Shown here: positions 44,801-57,800 of the stretch, piece by piece
Layout of the letters: every line of letters starts with the position of its first letter
Position numbering within the stretch: the stretch's first letter is position 1
NCBI RefSeq assembly: GCF_000003815.2
Contig: NC_049994.1
Coordinates: 10,913,736 to 10,977,735 of the forward strand
Direction of reading: 5' to 3'
DNA: 64,000 nucleotides
Source: Branchiostoma floridae
Taxonomy: Eukaryota; Chordata; Leptocardii; Amphioxiformes; Branchiostomatidae
Notes under the pieces: model-generated
What the model was told of the DNA's origin: nothing
Seen by the model: only the letters and a program-made list of their open reading frames with translations
Databases searched by the model: none
Program-made: the position numbers and the translations under genes

Positions 44801-47236
44801 CTCAAGCCGCTGTGCGACTTCAGCGAGAATCTCGTACGTTTCGGCACTGACCGAGAGGTCATTGCCCTACACCGGGAGATGACGCAACAGTTGGAATGTG
44901 CTATTAGTGAGATCGAGCCGACAGAAGTATCTGATGACCTGCACTCAGAAATATTCTTCGTACCACAGAAGGTAGGTACAAAATTCTTAAACCTGCCCCC
45001 CTTTTCACATGTGGCAAATTTCACATATTGACAAGCGCGCCTTACAATTGGCGCGACGTTGCTTTTAGTAGATCATTATACTAAAATGATGATTACCAAT
45101 CGAGCTAACTCATATTTGCCACGTGGAACAAAAACTCTACGAGTCTCTCATTGGAGGAGAAGCGAACAAACGTTGGTTTGATAAAGGGCCAAGAACAAGC
45201 TTAACTTTTGAAGATTTCTAGTAGCGCCGACGTTTCTTTTTGTTAGCTGCTGATGTTTCTATGCATGTTAGATATCTTCCTCACAGTTCTGCTTCTCACC
45301 TCCATATGCATGTAGCCAAAGTAGGTGGTGCTTTTGCAGCGAGAACACAATACCAAACGTCTTTATCCCTTAGTTTTATTTCTATTGAAGTGAAGATGAT
45401 CATGTCTTTTACGTCACATCCTGTATTTTGCAGCTCCCAAGTGTCGCTGACTGGATCCAGATCGGCGCGGTGTCCATCTCTGGTCCGGATTCTGACGGAC
45501 TATCCAGGCGCATGAGCAGAGACAGCGGACAGGGATCACGAAGCTCATCAGAACTGTCTCTTATCAGTCTGGGATTGGCCAGGAGGCAGTCACGTGATAG
45601 TGACGTCATGCCACATAGGTCTAACCAGTTGAGGCCAGTGGGGGATTACGTCAGCAAGTCTAGTGAAGACGTACGTGTCCTGACGACTACAGAGGAATCA
45701 CCAAACAGGCCTTTATTAGGTGAGTTGTATAGTATGAGCCCATTATTTTGCTAAAAAAAACTTCCTATTCTGTACATCGCTGGCAGTTGTTCTAAATAGC
45801 AAGAGAGGTGGAGTCGTGATTCTCATAAAAGAGTATTCGCATGTTAACAATGACATCAAAAGGAGGAAGATTTATTCCAACAAAAGGTCTTGTTAACAAA
45901 TAAATTCTTGGGAACAAATAAACAAAGCCGAGTTTAATTCTGTTTCTCTGGCATGGCTGTAAGCTCTGATTTACTACCATCTATCTCTTCACGTATTGAC
46001 GCGTATTTTTCTTGTCTTCCTAAGATGAAGAGTACAGCATCGAGGACCAAGAAGAGGCTAAGACCAGCTGGCAACGTCTGAAGCACAAGATATGGAAACA
46101 TGGCCACGAAACAACAGAAAAACTCAAACGGTCCTCCTCCCCCTTTCACGTCACAGAGACAGGGAAGAAGCTCTCGCAGCATCCAGAGACAGAGGAGGAG
46201 CTCAGTGGACCAGAGGAGAATGCCGGGAAGACAGAGGAGGGTGTGAAGAGAGTTGTCCAGTCTGCCAGACGGGGTTCCACGTATCAAAGAGTTGTGGTAC
46301 CGACAGTACAAAAGGGAGAACAACAACAGCATTCGGTGGGTGGGACTGTGATTATGACCCATCAATTTTCTGTCAAACTTCTGTGAACGGGGTACAACAA
46401 AGGGGTGCGACAAAGGGTTACAAAATGAAACTGAGAGATGTGGTTGTCTGACTCAACCCCTGTAAAACCGTTTGAATAATTGCATTTGCCTCTCGTTGGA
46501 ATGCAGGCTACGCTCTTGAGGCGTCGCCAAAAAACATGGCGGTCGGTGGCAAACAATTCAGTACCATGAAAAGGGCAGCACGCTCCTCTTAGTATATGCA
46601 CCCTTCTTACGTATGTCCATGCTTGCTCCCAACTAACCACATACATAATATCTATCATGTTACTAAATGCAATGCATGTATCTTAGTCATAACGTTTTAA
46701 CTGTTTTCACAGCCAGCTATAGGGCCATTTCATCTAGGTATGTACAAATTCAATTTTCACAGTCACACAACTTTTACTAAGTTTCCATCTTACTCGTAAC
46801 TTCAATCAGGAACGTTCTGTACTTTTTCCCACAGGACGTAGCAGAGCCAGAACATTTTGACTGGAGAAGATCTAGATCCCGCACTTTTGACCTTGGAATA
46901 GCAGCATCCGATGCCACAAACAGACATGACGATACTCAGTACAAAATGGACCCAAACCCACACACTTTTGATGAACTGACAGCCAAACTTTCTGCTGATA
47001 ATATTACGACTAAAGAACACTTCAATTGGAGAAAACAAAGATCTCAAAGCCTTGATTCAGAGTCCGGGTCGCCGAAGACTGACAAGAGGGATTCAAGACG
47101 ACATTTTCAGTGGAGGAACAAACGTGCACATACCGTACTAACCAAGGTGCCCGAAAAACAACGAGTACTGAGTCCGAAAGGGCAACATACAAAGCACGCC
47201 TGGCAAGCTGAGCGACGGAGGAGTTTTACGGACTAG
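41868..47236 (+). CDS. TRIM-like RING/B-box/coiled-coil protein, nine coding exons
   Basis: Coding exons: 41868-41982, 42402-42636, 42940-43043, 43511-43668, 44191-44313, 44720-44971, 45434-45719, 46025-46335 and 46835-47236. All have GT/AG ends and consistent phases and give 661 residues. The first exon starts at 41832 with 36 non-coding bases. RING: C13-x2-C16, C27/28-x-H30, C33-x2-C36, C49-x2-C52. Two B-box-like modules lie at about 98-180 (CIECDEYLCSHCSPQHL; FYCEDCNTVTCLRC), then a coiled coil at 190-300. The tail is probably disordered. Exon 7 has SRDSGQGS and SELSLISLGL, exon 8 has SARRGS, and exon 9 has four W motifs (HFDWRR, HFNWRK, HFQWRN, HAWQAE) and ends RRRSFTD. The family has E3 ubiquitin ligases; there is no SPRY or NHL domain. 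It is the closest relative of the gene at 51857 and a more distant relative of the 932-residue gene. AATAAA is at 47778. Confidence 0.9.
44418..44655 (+). mobile_element. tRNA-derived SINE, family A, best copy (intron 5)
   Basis: GGGATGTCCCTGTGGCTCAA has a box-A pattern, followed by CTGGTTCCGTGAGGCC, GGGCATTTCGGTTAGGGCTG, TTTCGGACGGGACGTAAAAT and CCTCAAGCACGTTAGAGG. It sits between coding exons 5 and 6 and does not disturb their splice sites. Confidence 0.75.
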
Positions 47237-49377
47237 TTTCGTATTTTAGGCCCCTGTAACAAGTCTTGGCTGATCATGGCCTCCCGACCTTCTCCAAACC
47301 ACGGTTGGGAGCTATTCGTGAACAAGGTCATCTGCGGTTGGGAGTTGGTCAGCGTAGTCGCCTTCTATATAGTGTAACTGTTGTCTGCGTTAACTATACA
47401 TTTTTGCAACAAAAAAAAAAACCAAAGTGGGGAGACTCAGTCTGCTTGGATGTAATCAGAGGAGAGAACAAGAGCTAGAACAGGCAGAATTTCAGCCTAC
47501 TCCCAACTCCAGCACCGACCTTGGTTGGGAAGTTGTTTGGATATAAAGTAATGTACAGCAAAGCACAGTCTACAAAAACGTATAAAGACATGGGAATGTC
47601 CTTACTGTGTGACAAAGATTTTGTGTAACATGCTTTTAATATTACGCATACACTGTTTGTAATTATTACAAAGCTGCGGCATGTATGTTTAGTTTTAGAT
47701 TTGGTTGATATACAATATGCATCTTACAGGACAAAAACACACGCAATATTCAAATACAATTCAACCCCTACAACTGAATAAAAACGGAACTTTCCGTCCG
47801 GACGTTTTGAATGACATCTTATTCAGCATCACTAGAATGAACTGGTAGAAACAAGAGACAAAGAGAAAAAACACACAATGAACATCTCCAACATTTTGTC
47901 TTGTATCTGGAGCGTTGGTAATGCGTAATTGAGTAAACTGTCGCGGGTTCATCTGACTGAATCTAGGGCAAGGCAAGGTAAACGATGCAAAATGATGTTG
48001 TTGCTAGGGTTGTTGACTTGAGAATGTAGAGGTTCTGGGTTAGAATCCCTATCAGTGCCTTTGTGAAATGTATTTTACTCTTATATTCATTTCCGTACTT
48101 GACTCCAGTAGACTTCTTGTTGCACTATTTTCGTACTGATAATTATGTGTCATTATATATCTGAATGTACGACCTTTCGGTTTAATAATGTTAACTCCAA
48201 TTCACTGAACACAGGTCACAGAAAACAATACAACTTGTCCTGCTAGTCCTAAAAGTGGGGCCGCCGGTAAAACGCCATGATATTTTCTTCCTGCACCTGT
48301 TTAGAAATTATGGATAAAACAAGCTTTTGTTGTTACGTAGTTCACTAAACCTATTAGGACCAACTGTGATTTTATAAAAGTTACAGATTTACGTTAAATG
48401 GTGCTGATACAAGTTGTGAAACATGAGTACAACGTCGCTTTGTTCTCATCTTTGAACTCGTGTTATTGAATAAAAATATCTTTGGCTACTAAGGAAGTTC
48501 AATTCTTGCTATGACGTCATTAACCTTCTAGAAGGTCAGCTCGACCGTAAGCCTTGAAAGTTTACCCAGTGTTTTTAAAGTAAAAATAGAATTCCCATTC
48601 GTTTCTGTGCACCACGCATGATCGTTGTCCCAGTTATAGCACCACAGTGAAACTAGTTGGACCATTCAGTTGGTGACAAGCTACGTCTCAGAGACCACGG
48701 GTGCAAGCCGGCGTCCGTGAGGAGAAGGAAACATAGCCTTAAGATCGCGGTTTATCGTTCTAAGAAACTTTGGAACCTACGTTAAGGTTGAACGCACAGA
48801 AAGGTAGACTTTTAGTTTTGCTTTGGTGGGCATTTTGGCGGGAGCGACGAAAAAGAGGAAAGAGGCTCGAGTGAGACATCGGCAGCAACAAGGTTAGGGA
48901 CGCAGAGCCAACAACAACATTGGAACTTTGTGGTTGTGAAGCTTTGGTCAAGATTTGGACGACCTCCTGTCACGAGAATAACTCTGATTTTTTTCCGGAT
49001 TCGAATCGGCCTAGTAGAAACTATCAGAAACGAGTACATACGGTAAACTATTGCAAGTCGCAGACGACATTTAGGTCAGTCCTGAAGTAGTCGGTCGGGA
49101 TGTGACATCCCTGCGGGCAAGGTCGCCAGCAGATGCCTTCTTGGAAGGGAAGGGCAGTCAGAAAGATCTTGAGGAGCATTTGTACTGGAAGGTAAGGTTT
49201 GGTTACGTTCTTTCATCATTTTAATTTCACTTCGAAACCTTCCCATTTTTTAAAATTCTTGTAACGAGAAAACACCTTATGTCCAGTCCCATCAATCATC
49301 AGCCATGACAGCCATTGTTTAGGGTTTGGGTCCCTAGCTGGTTTCCTGATGGCCTGTGCGCATATTTTCGCACGTAC

Positions 49378-49455
49378 GCTCTATTCTCCAAGCAGAGGTT
49401 GGCTCGCGGAAATAGAAGTGGTCGAGATTTTTACCGGCTCGCTCGTGAGGGGATA
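49378..49455. repeat. Dispersed repeat (inverted copy at 12345-12432)
   Basis: TATTCTCCAAGCAGAGGTTG and GATTTTTACCGGCT match the reverse complement of the 12.4-kb copy. Confidence 0.6.
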
Positions 49456-49744
49456 CTTATCTTATGATGACTTGCTCACACAGTCACAGTCACTTGAGAA
49501 ACCGTCCGTGAAAGCGCACCTGTGGTAGCCCGAATTTGTTTATGTGTGGCTGCGCTTTTGTCAGTTTGTATACCTGAGACTTGTTAACACACGATGAGGA
49601 GGTTAAATCATAGCTCTGTTGCAGACTGTGTCCTAAGCGCCTGTTTTATTCTCAATATCAACCAGCAAGGGCTCTTTTCATGAAATCCGTCCGACGGCCT
49701 TTGTGGTGTGGGTAGTCTTGTGCACTGGACCGAGAGAACGAGTA

Positions 49745-49990
49745 AGGCCCCCTCTCACTTGACGTGCGGCACGCTTGCGGCATTGCTGCGTTCGGAAGAT
49801 GCTCAACGAATTTCAGAGATAAAGAACGAATTTCCTACTTGTTGTGTATTTGGTGGTCTTCTATGTCACACTTTTACGTATTGCGCAATATCTCGAATTA
49901 TAACAAATCGGAGAAAATAACAAAACAGTGCCGCAGTGAACGAACGCAGCAATGCCGCAAGCGTGCCGCACGTCAAGTGAGAGGGGGCCT
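49745..49990. mobile_element. MITE with perfect 50-base terminal inverted repeats
   Basis: Arms 49745-49794 and 49941-49990 are identical inverted repeats over all 50 bases, beginning AGGCCCCCTCTCACTTGACG. GTA flanks both ends (49742-49744 and 49991-49993), consistent with a 3-base target duplication as in PIF/Harbinger-type elements. The total is 246 bases with an AT-rich core. Identity of the arms suggests a recent insertion. Confidence 0.9.
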
Positions 49991-50273
49991 GTACTGGCGA
50001 CTGTGTCGCCCACCCGATTGGCACGATACGGAAAGGGTTGCTGTAATTAGGACGGGAGGTTCATCCTTATAGTTTATTTTTCAATTGTAGTTGTCGAAAT
50101 GAGCTAGTGTAAATTTTTTACAGTGAACCTGAAAATACTGTACATAGCGCCTGTCTTCTCTATCATGACCAGTAAAATAGTATAGATAAATTGCTCATTG
50201 ACGTCATGCCGCTAAAACTGGAGCACTTTCACTTTTCACGGACGAAACCCAATGCGCATACCGAGCGCTAATT

Positions 50274-50608
50274 CCCCTGTCACATTGCGCGAAAATTGAT
50301 CGATTGAGTCTGCGAGCTCTAAATGACATTTTCGGCAGTAATACGTCAGGTGTTTTCTTTGTCAGCGCGCAATTTTTCATGAGTGATCGTCGGCGATTTT
50401 CAGAAGTCGTCCGATGCTCGCCTTGCACTGAAACTTGTTGCCGGTGATCTTTGAGGTCGCAGAGCTTTCAGCCTCGCTCAATATGACAGGGGCAGCCTTT
50501 TTCAGCCGAAAAATACGCGCGACCCTCTGTCGATTTTGAAATAGGCCGACCTTCCAGCGATCGCGAAGTACGCCCGACGATCGTCGACAATGTGACAGGG
50601 ATATTGGG
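50274..50608. mobile_element. Possible DNA element with CCTGTCACATTG inverted ends
   Basis: CCCCTGTCACATTG near 50275 is matched by CAATGTGACAGGG near 50595 in inverted orientation. Between them is sequence of different composition, rich in CGATCG-type words. The target duplication is not clear. Confidence 0.5.
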
Positions 50609-51046
50609 AATCGTAAGGGGGCAACATGCCTAGTTTTTAACACGATGAGCGGCGTCGGTTTCAGTTTCTTTTTTTTCCTGAAAAGAAGGTTATGTTTTGA
50701 TTTTCTGTCAATCTTGAAGCATGAATTTGAAGTCAAAAGATGTCGATCGCTTCATGAATGATCTCACTCTACATTATAAGTAGAGTCCACTCTACGTTAA
50801 TTTGAAGTCAGGTAGAATGAGTCACTGTTTGTACCAGAGGGGTTCAAGGCCCGTGAACCAAGAAACGATTTATACTCGCTTCTCACATAATTTCCCATAC
50901 CGACCCTGTGAGTAACAGGCTATAAAATGTGTGCTACACAGAGATATTGAGCTCGGAGATTTGAGGGTGAATCTTTAAAAGAAGAGGGACAGAAGCGTAA
51001 CAGTGGGGTCAAGCGCCGCCCGCCAAACTGACCATCCCAAAATGGC

Positions 51047-51110
51047 CCGGCCTTTTGGCGTAGTGGTTAGCAGTGTTGGCTTTGACACCTTCCGCACTCA
51101 GAAAAACGAT
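51047..51110 (+). mobile_element. tRNA-like SINE head fragment
   Basis: TTGGCGTAGTGGTTAGCAGT fits the Pol III box A (TGGCNNAGTGG), followed by GTTGGCTTTGACACC. No full tRNA cloverleaf follows, so I call it a SINE fragment and not a tRNA gene. Confidence 0.4.
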
Positions 51111-51856
51111 TCGAATAAAACGTGTTATCCGAATAAAACGACCCGATTCGAATAAGTTTCTACAGTGTGAACGCTCCCAAATCACTTGGATTTCGTTGAA
51201 ATGAATCCTTCGCGATCCACCTCAGGGAGGTGGATAGAACTGGGGGAAGTGGATAGAACTGCGCTGTGGGGAGTCCCGATTCGTGCGATTCGGCAGTGTG
51301 AACGCGCAAGTGGATAGGATTCACTTTAAGTGGATGGGATGCAACTTATCACACAAGTAATCAAAGGTGAATTTGATCATCGAAAGAAAAGGAAATTTTC
51401 ATCATTCGTCAAGTGGACACCGGAACAGACAAAGCTGATACAGAAAAAGCTCGGCGTGCACCAGCTGTACTACCGTATCTAGCCCAATCTGCACAAGCAT
51501 TTGTCAGTGACGCCTTCTAGATCTCACGAACATTGCGTTCCCTTTCATGACCACGACTACAGAACCGATTCTCCAGAAGTACAACAGCATAAAAACTTGG
51601 TTGATTCCCGCTATTTTGAGCTGTAAGAATGACGCTACGCTTTGACCTCCACCTGTGACCACGTAGCGATGCGTAGTGAAATGCAACTCATGTTTTATTC
51701 TGAGGGGTTGTGGTGTGTGTGTACAAACTCAGCAACGTTTGGGATTATGTTCACAATTAACTGGTTGTGTAAAAAGAAAATTCCTTTATCCCGCCTCTGA
51801 CATGTTTGACATTGACACACAGGTCTGGCTACAGTCACCCTCAGCCTGAAGACCCC

Positions 51857-54800
51857 ATGGATTACGGCGAGTTTAGGTTCGCCCGGTGCCGTCTGTGTGG
51901 AGATCCCGTCAACAATCCCAGAATCCTGTGCTGCTGGCACGTCTTCTGTCAGGACTGCATCATAGGTACGTCAAAATAGAAATGTATAGGTAAAAAATCT
52001 ACACAAATAATGCCCACGACTATTCTCCTTGCGTCTTGTGTAGTTTGGTATCTTTTATATCATACTTTTTGTTCCCGAAAGCTGGCCGGCCTGGCCCCGG
52101 TTTGGAACTGTGTGACTAGCGCGGATCGTTGTTTCGTTCCTATGACTATCATTTGAATTTGATGTGTTTTCTGTTGGAAAACATAATGATACCAACAATT
52201 GCAATTTGTTATCGCCCCAGGATACAACACAGAAGAAGAACAGGTCAAATGTCCCGTATGTAAGGAGGTCACCCCCCTACCCCCGGAGGGGATTCCCGGT
52301 TTGCAGCACAGGGCTCGCGGGTTCCTGTTCCGAATCGGGAGTCAGAGCCCGAAGATCGCCGAGTTCACGAACAACATCTACCTTCGGCACTACTGTCCCC
52401 AACGCGCGAAACAGGTGCAAGACCACAGAAAGTGCTTCGTACCAGCAACGAAGAGGTTTGCTATGATTTGCATAGATTTGCTATGTCACAGATATTCCAG
52501 AAGTTGAGTTAAAGTTATGATTAATTTCTTTGCAAACAGAGATGTGAATTTACAACAAAAAGTTAAAGGAGATGCTAGTACAGTATTGATTAGCGCTCAT
52601 CAGAATGACAATATGAACCTTACAAGTTATGTTGCTGCATCATTTTATTAAGTCTGATTTAAAATTAACAAATTATCTCAATCTGAATCGTTCTATAACC
52701 GTTATATTCAGTGTATACAATGTGGTTTGCAGTACTTGTATGCTTGACTTTTCAAACCCTGAAAAACTACCCGATTTGAATTTTTTTATTTATTAATCTT
52801 TCAGGGTAGTCCCTACAATGTTGATAAAACTGATTTCCAAGAGAATCACTACAAATATATCTTAACATGCTGTAAACAGCCTCAGTTTACCAGTGAAACC
52901 AATAACGCTAAAATTGTTATTATAACCAAATGTTATTGTAGGTGTATTGAGTGTGACGAGTACATGTGCTCCCTCTGTTCACCCAACCACCTGTTAGAGA
53001 TGCATAAAGCGCCACCTATCGTCTGCGGACGGCACAACAAACCAGGTAAGTGTGTTAAAAAGTTCAGATTTTTCGGCGATAACTTTTGGATATTCAATCT
53101 TGTTTTATTGAAGCCAGCGTTGTCTGGGATCATTTTAGATCTCATTTGTTTCCCTTTTTCCACATTTTTACGTCCCTTTTTTATTTTTGGTACACCTTTT
53201 GTTATGGATTTTGTTCTGTTTGACAGAGGATTTCTACCGTGAAGATAGTAACGTTGTCGCTTGGGACTTCCAAAAGAGGCCAACGTTGTTCTAGATCATT
53301 TCAGATTTCCTTATCTATGAATTCCCTTTAGTCATGATATTACGACCCTTTTTATCACATGTATATCCATGAAAACTGATAGTTTTGGGTTTGTCTGTCT
53401 GTCCATCTGTTTGTCTTTTTGTGTTTCTGGATTTTTGTGGTCACTATAGCTCGATGATATTTGGTCCGTAGGTAGGTATTGAGAAGACCCCAAGGTCATG
53501 GTCAAGTTTGGGCTCCCTGGTGTGTGGCCTTGGTACTGCAGCAGTATGCTGTTTTTTTGTACGTGATATGCTCTTAGTCGTACCTGGACGTGCTATGGTC
53601 TTGATTTTTTGGTGGCTGATAGCTTGTTAATTCTTCTGTTTACCCATTGTTCCGGATTTTGTTCTGTTTGCCAGAGGATTTCTACTGTGAAGACTGTAAC
53701 GTGGTGACGTGTTCCCGCTGTGCCGGAACTATCCACATCCACCACGACACGTGCGAGATGGAGGAGGTCGCCACCGGGTTCAGGGAGGTCATGGAGATCT
53801 GGTTGGACCAATGGCGACAGGGGAGATGGCAGGTTTGTGTCCTTAGAAGAACTATATCAGAACAAAAACTAGAGTTCAACGAACCCATCTCTTCGCCAAA
53901 TAATCATGCCTTTATTTAAGACTTTAAGGTCTTATTGTTCCTCACAAACACACAAACATTACCAAAACCAGACTGTGACCTGACAGATGACCTGGTAGCA
54001 TCCCTGGTCAATCAGAATTTCATGCTTGTCAATTTAGACTTTGTCCCCAGTGTAAGGGCGTCCTCCAGCAAACCATCTGTATAACAGCTGTGTCCATAGA
54101 TATAGGTCAAAATGAGATATATAGAGCACAGTTTATTTCTGTTAATAAGTTTTGCTGCAGTACCTTAGGAAGCCGCTAGGGGGCCCACTATCATAATTTA
54201 TCTTCGTTTTCCTGACCCCTACCCACCTACCAAATATCATCAGGATTTTTTCAAGGCTTCTCGAGTTATGCATTCCACAAACAAAAGGACGCACACACTC
54301 GGGCCGCTACCGTCCTAACGGAAAATGCTACGTCAACTATTTTCGAACACAACCTTCCTTTTCGCAGCCGCTACTTAAATACTAAATATCATGAAAATCC
54401 ATACACAGCTTCTTGAGTTATATGCTGTTGGCATGGATTTATGAACTTTCCTCATTAATTATGCAAATAAGCTACTGATTTGCATAATTAGTATTACATT
54501 GTATAAGTCATCACTCATTCTATCTACATACCGAAAATCCTGATGATCTGTTTACACGTTCTCAAGTTATCCTCGTCCAAAGTTTGAACGGAAATCGGTG
54601 CCTGCAGTTCCCAAAAAGCCGCTAGGGGGTCCAAACTCACAGCACTTACTCTCTGTTTCAAGGGCTATCTACCACTCAAAAATCATGACCACAGCATGTC
54701 CAGAACACGAAGTGCCAAAATTAAAAGTTTTGCTGCAGTACCTTAGGCAGCCACTAGGGTGCCCATTATCGAACTTGACCTTCGTTTTCCTAACCCCAAT

Positions 54801-57800
54801 CCACCTAACAAATATAATCAGGATCCATTCAAGGGTTCTCGAGTTATCTTGCTTACAGACAAACGCACTTACATACAAATCCCGCTACAGCACCATAGGT
54901 AAGAGCCAGGTAAACCATTTTCGCACTTGACCTTCCTCTCTAAAACCGCTACACACCTACCAAGTTTCGTGAAAATCGCCCAGCTAGATTTTGACTTATG
55001 CTGCCAAAAACAAACCGCAAAAAACATACCAAGCTCGCTGCAGTACCGTAGGAAAACGCCAGGTAAACCGTTTTCAAACTTGGCATTCCTTTCGACAACT
55101 GCTACACACCTACCAAAAATCACAAAGTTCCATCCACAATTTCTCGAGTTATATGCTGTTGACCTACATACAGACCCAAGTCAAGCAATCTCATACTCTT
55201 CTTGGCGAAGAGAATAACGAAATCGCTAGGGGGCCCGGGGCACACAAACGACAGCCTTCTTCAGAATAACCTCTAACCACACATTAAACACTACCTTATA
55301 TAAGTCCGGCAACCATTCCAATCACTTGTCTGGGTTTTGTACGCACTCGTCATTATCGAGGTTTGTAAACAAAAGTAATCGTTAAAAGAGTAACAGTTCA
55401 GTTGATAGCTATATCTGGTTGCTAAGTCCAAGAAAGATGAAGGCCTCAGTTACATTCGTACGTGCAGCCTCGCTGCAACGCCACCGTGCGAAATGAATAA
55501 TTGCACAACTAGGCCCTAGGGACTGAGCAATCACCAAAACCTAGGCCAGGTGAATAAATTTACAACTTTTTGGTTGACTTAAACCTTTATTTTCCAATAA
55601 AGAATCATGCGGAACATGCTTTTTTTTCAGATGGAAGAAGACCTTGAGATGAGTCTCCTGGAGGTGAACACACAGATCCAGATGCAGTCTGACAGGATCC
55701 TGGACTCGATCATAGATGTGCTCAGGCAACGTGAACTGGACCTGCTGAATCAGGTGGGTGATCTATCCGTTATCTAGATCTCCATGAAATAATTTTTGAG
55801 ATAAGGATGATTTACAACAAAAGGACACTGCAAACGCTAACAAAGAATCGACCACGACTCAAGAGATATCAACTTTTCAAGTTAATACTCTGTTTGTGTG
55901 GTGGGTGAAATGTTCATGTACAATGTAACGTTAATCGTGTTAACGATATATTTGTATTCATGTTTTTTTAGGAAAGGTCATTGTGATTTTACCCGGTCCT
56001 TATTGAATAAGTGTAGATAAAATAGAGTAGATTAAAATGAAATGTAAAATGAAACGAAATTAGGCCGACGACCTTTCACTTTATATACGTAACAGCAAAC
56101 GTTACACAGAGATGGCTCCACCGTCCACACTTGTAAGAAAATTGTAAGAAATTGTAAGAAAAGTAGAAAAATAAATTGTGGCGTGTTTCTCGATCGATCT
56201 CCTCAGGTGGACAAATTTGCCAGAGACATGTGTATCAGGTTTCAAGACGAGAAAAGCAAGCACAGTACGGAGAACAGCCACCTCAAACCGCTGTGCGACT
56301 TCAGCGAGAGTCTCGTGCGCTTCGGCAGCGACCAGGAGGTCATCGCCCTCCACCGGGAGATCACGCTACAGCTGGAGTCGGCGGTGAGTGAGATGGAGCC
56401 GACAGAGGTGCCTGACGACTTGCGGAGGGAGATGTTCTTTGAGCCAGGAACGGTAAGACTTTTAATGAATGAATGAAGACCTTTATTGCACATTTTTGCC
56501 ACACTGGGCTAAGTACATGTCACAACAAGACATGTTGAAAAGATACAGTTCACAGATACAAAATGTGACTATTCCTGGATAAATTCAACTTCTCTTCTAC
56601 AGAAGATGTTTTTCCCAGCACGTAGGTGTATGATATAAGGAAATTATTCTAAAATTTGTATAACCTTATACAGTTCATTTCTCTCTACGGTATACAATCT
56701 ACACTCTACTACAAAATGGCGTTCGTCCTTTATTCTATCTAAATCACAATGTTTGCATAGTCTTTGGTCATAGGCTAACGTCACATTTCCAAACCGGGAA
56801 ATTGCTTTTGGCAACGAAAAGTATGATATAAAAGACACCAAACTACACAAGACGTAAAAAGAATAGTCGTGGGCATTATTTGTGTATATTTTTTTACGTA
56901 TACATTTCTATTTTCAATTCCACAAACAGCCTGGCCGGGCCCCGGTTTGGAAATGTGATGTTAGCCTTAGCTGGTTAGTCTTCAAGCAGATGTTGGTATA
57001 AAAGGAAGGAAGGTAGCATACAGAAGTTGTTTGGAAGTAAAAAGAACTTGGAATGGTTGAGTGCAAGAAAACTCAACCCAGCAGTTTTCCTTGGTCCTGC
57101 AGCAGAATTTGTATTTACTGATCTGGACACGCTTTGGTCTTGTATTTTGCAGCTCCCCAATGTCGCTGAATGGATACAGATAGGCACAGTGTCAGTCTCC
57201 CCCACTGACGGTTTCAGCAGGAACTCCAAACTCTCTATCACAAGCAGGGACAGCGGACACGGGTCTGAGCTGTCTCTGGAGAGCGTTGGATTACCAAGGA
57301 GCCTGTCATGTGAGAGTGACATCTTTATAGATGAGATGAGCAAGTCCAACAAAGACCTACCGGGTGCCGCAGGTGAGTCAGAAGGTACATTTGTCTCAGG
57401 TGAGCTATCACTGTAGTACTATAGTCAAATCATTTCCTGGGAAGGGCATCTCGGTTGGGGGCTGCACTTATTTTTTGGAAGGGACGTAAAATGGGTTTCC
57501 CTGTTCTATTAAAGAAGTGTAAGTAAGTACATCAAGCACGATAAAGGAGAAGGGCTAGCAACCCTTTGCTGTCAATATGCCCTGCTACTGAAAAAGCATT
57601 GGGAAACTTGTTACCCTATGTGACATTAGGCATATAGCAAGGTTATCAACGAACAAGAGACTTGAAGAAAATGATCACAATAGAGAGTCTGTCACTATAG
57701 ACAGGATTCTTACATGCTTGTCTGTGGAGCAAATTAAAGGGACCACCGATTAAGAAGTGGCACCAATAGCCAGGTGGTCTTTATGCAGTGTAACTTGTAC

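Larger units (their letters stand above)
47237..51856. other. Spacer between the two intron-rich TRIM-like genes
   Basis: No coding exon supported. It holds a likely 3' UTR to about 47.8 kb, a donor TGGAAG|GTAAGG at 49191 that could end a leader exon of the next gene, a perfect inverted-repeat MITE (49745-49990), another inverted-repeat element (about 50274-50608), a tRNA-like SINE head at 51047-51110 and a dispersed repeat at 49378-49455. Confidence 0.45.

Noticed and set aside
46712-46736. Possible 25-base micro-exon between exons 8 and 9 of the first intron-rich TRIM-like gene (acceptor TTTTCACAG, donor TAG|GTATGT)
   Set aside because: Its length would break the phase between exon 8 and exon 9, and the paralog has no counterpart.
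51047-51110. tRNA gene
   Set aside because: A box A-like start is present, but there is no cloverleaf, anticodon arm or box B at the right spacing. It fits a SINE head better.
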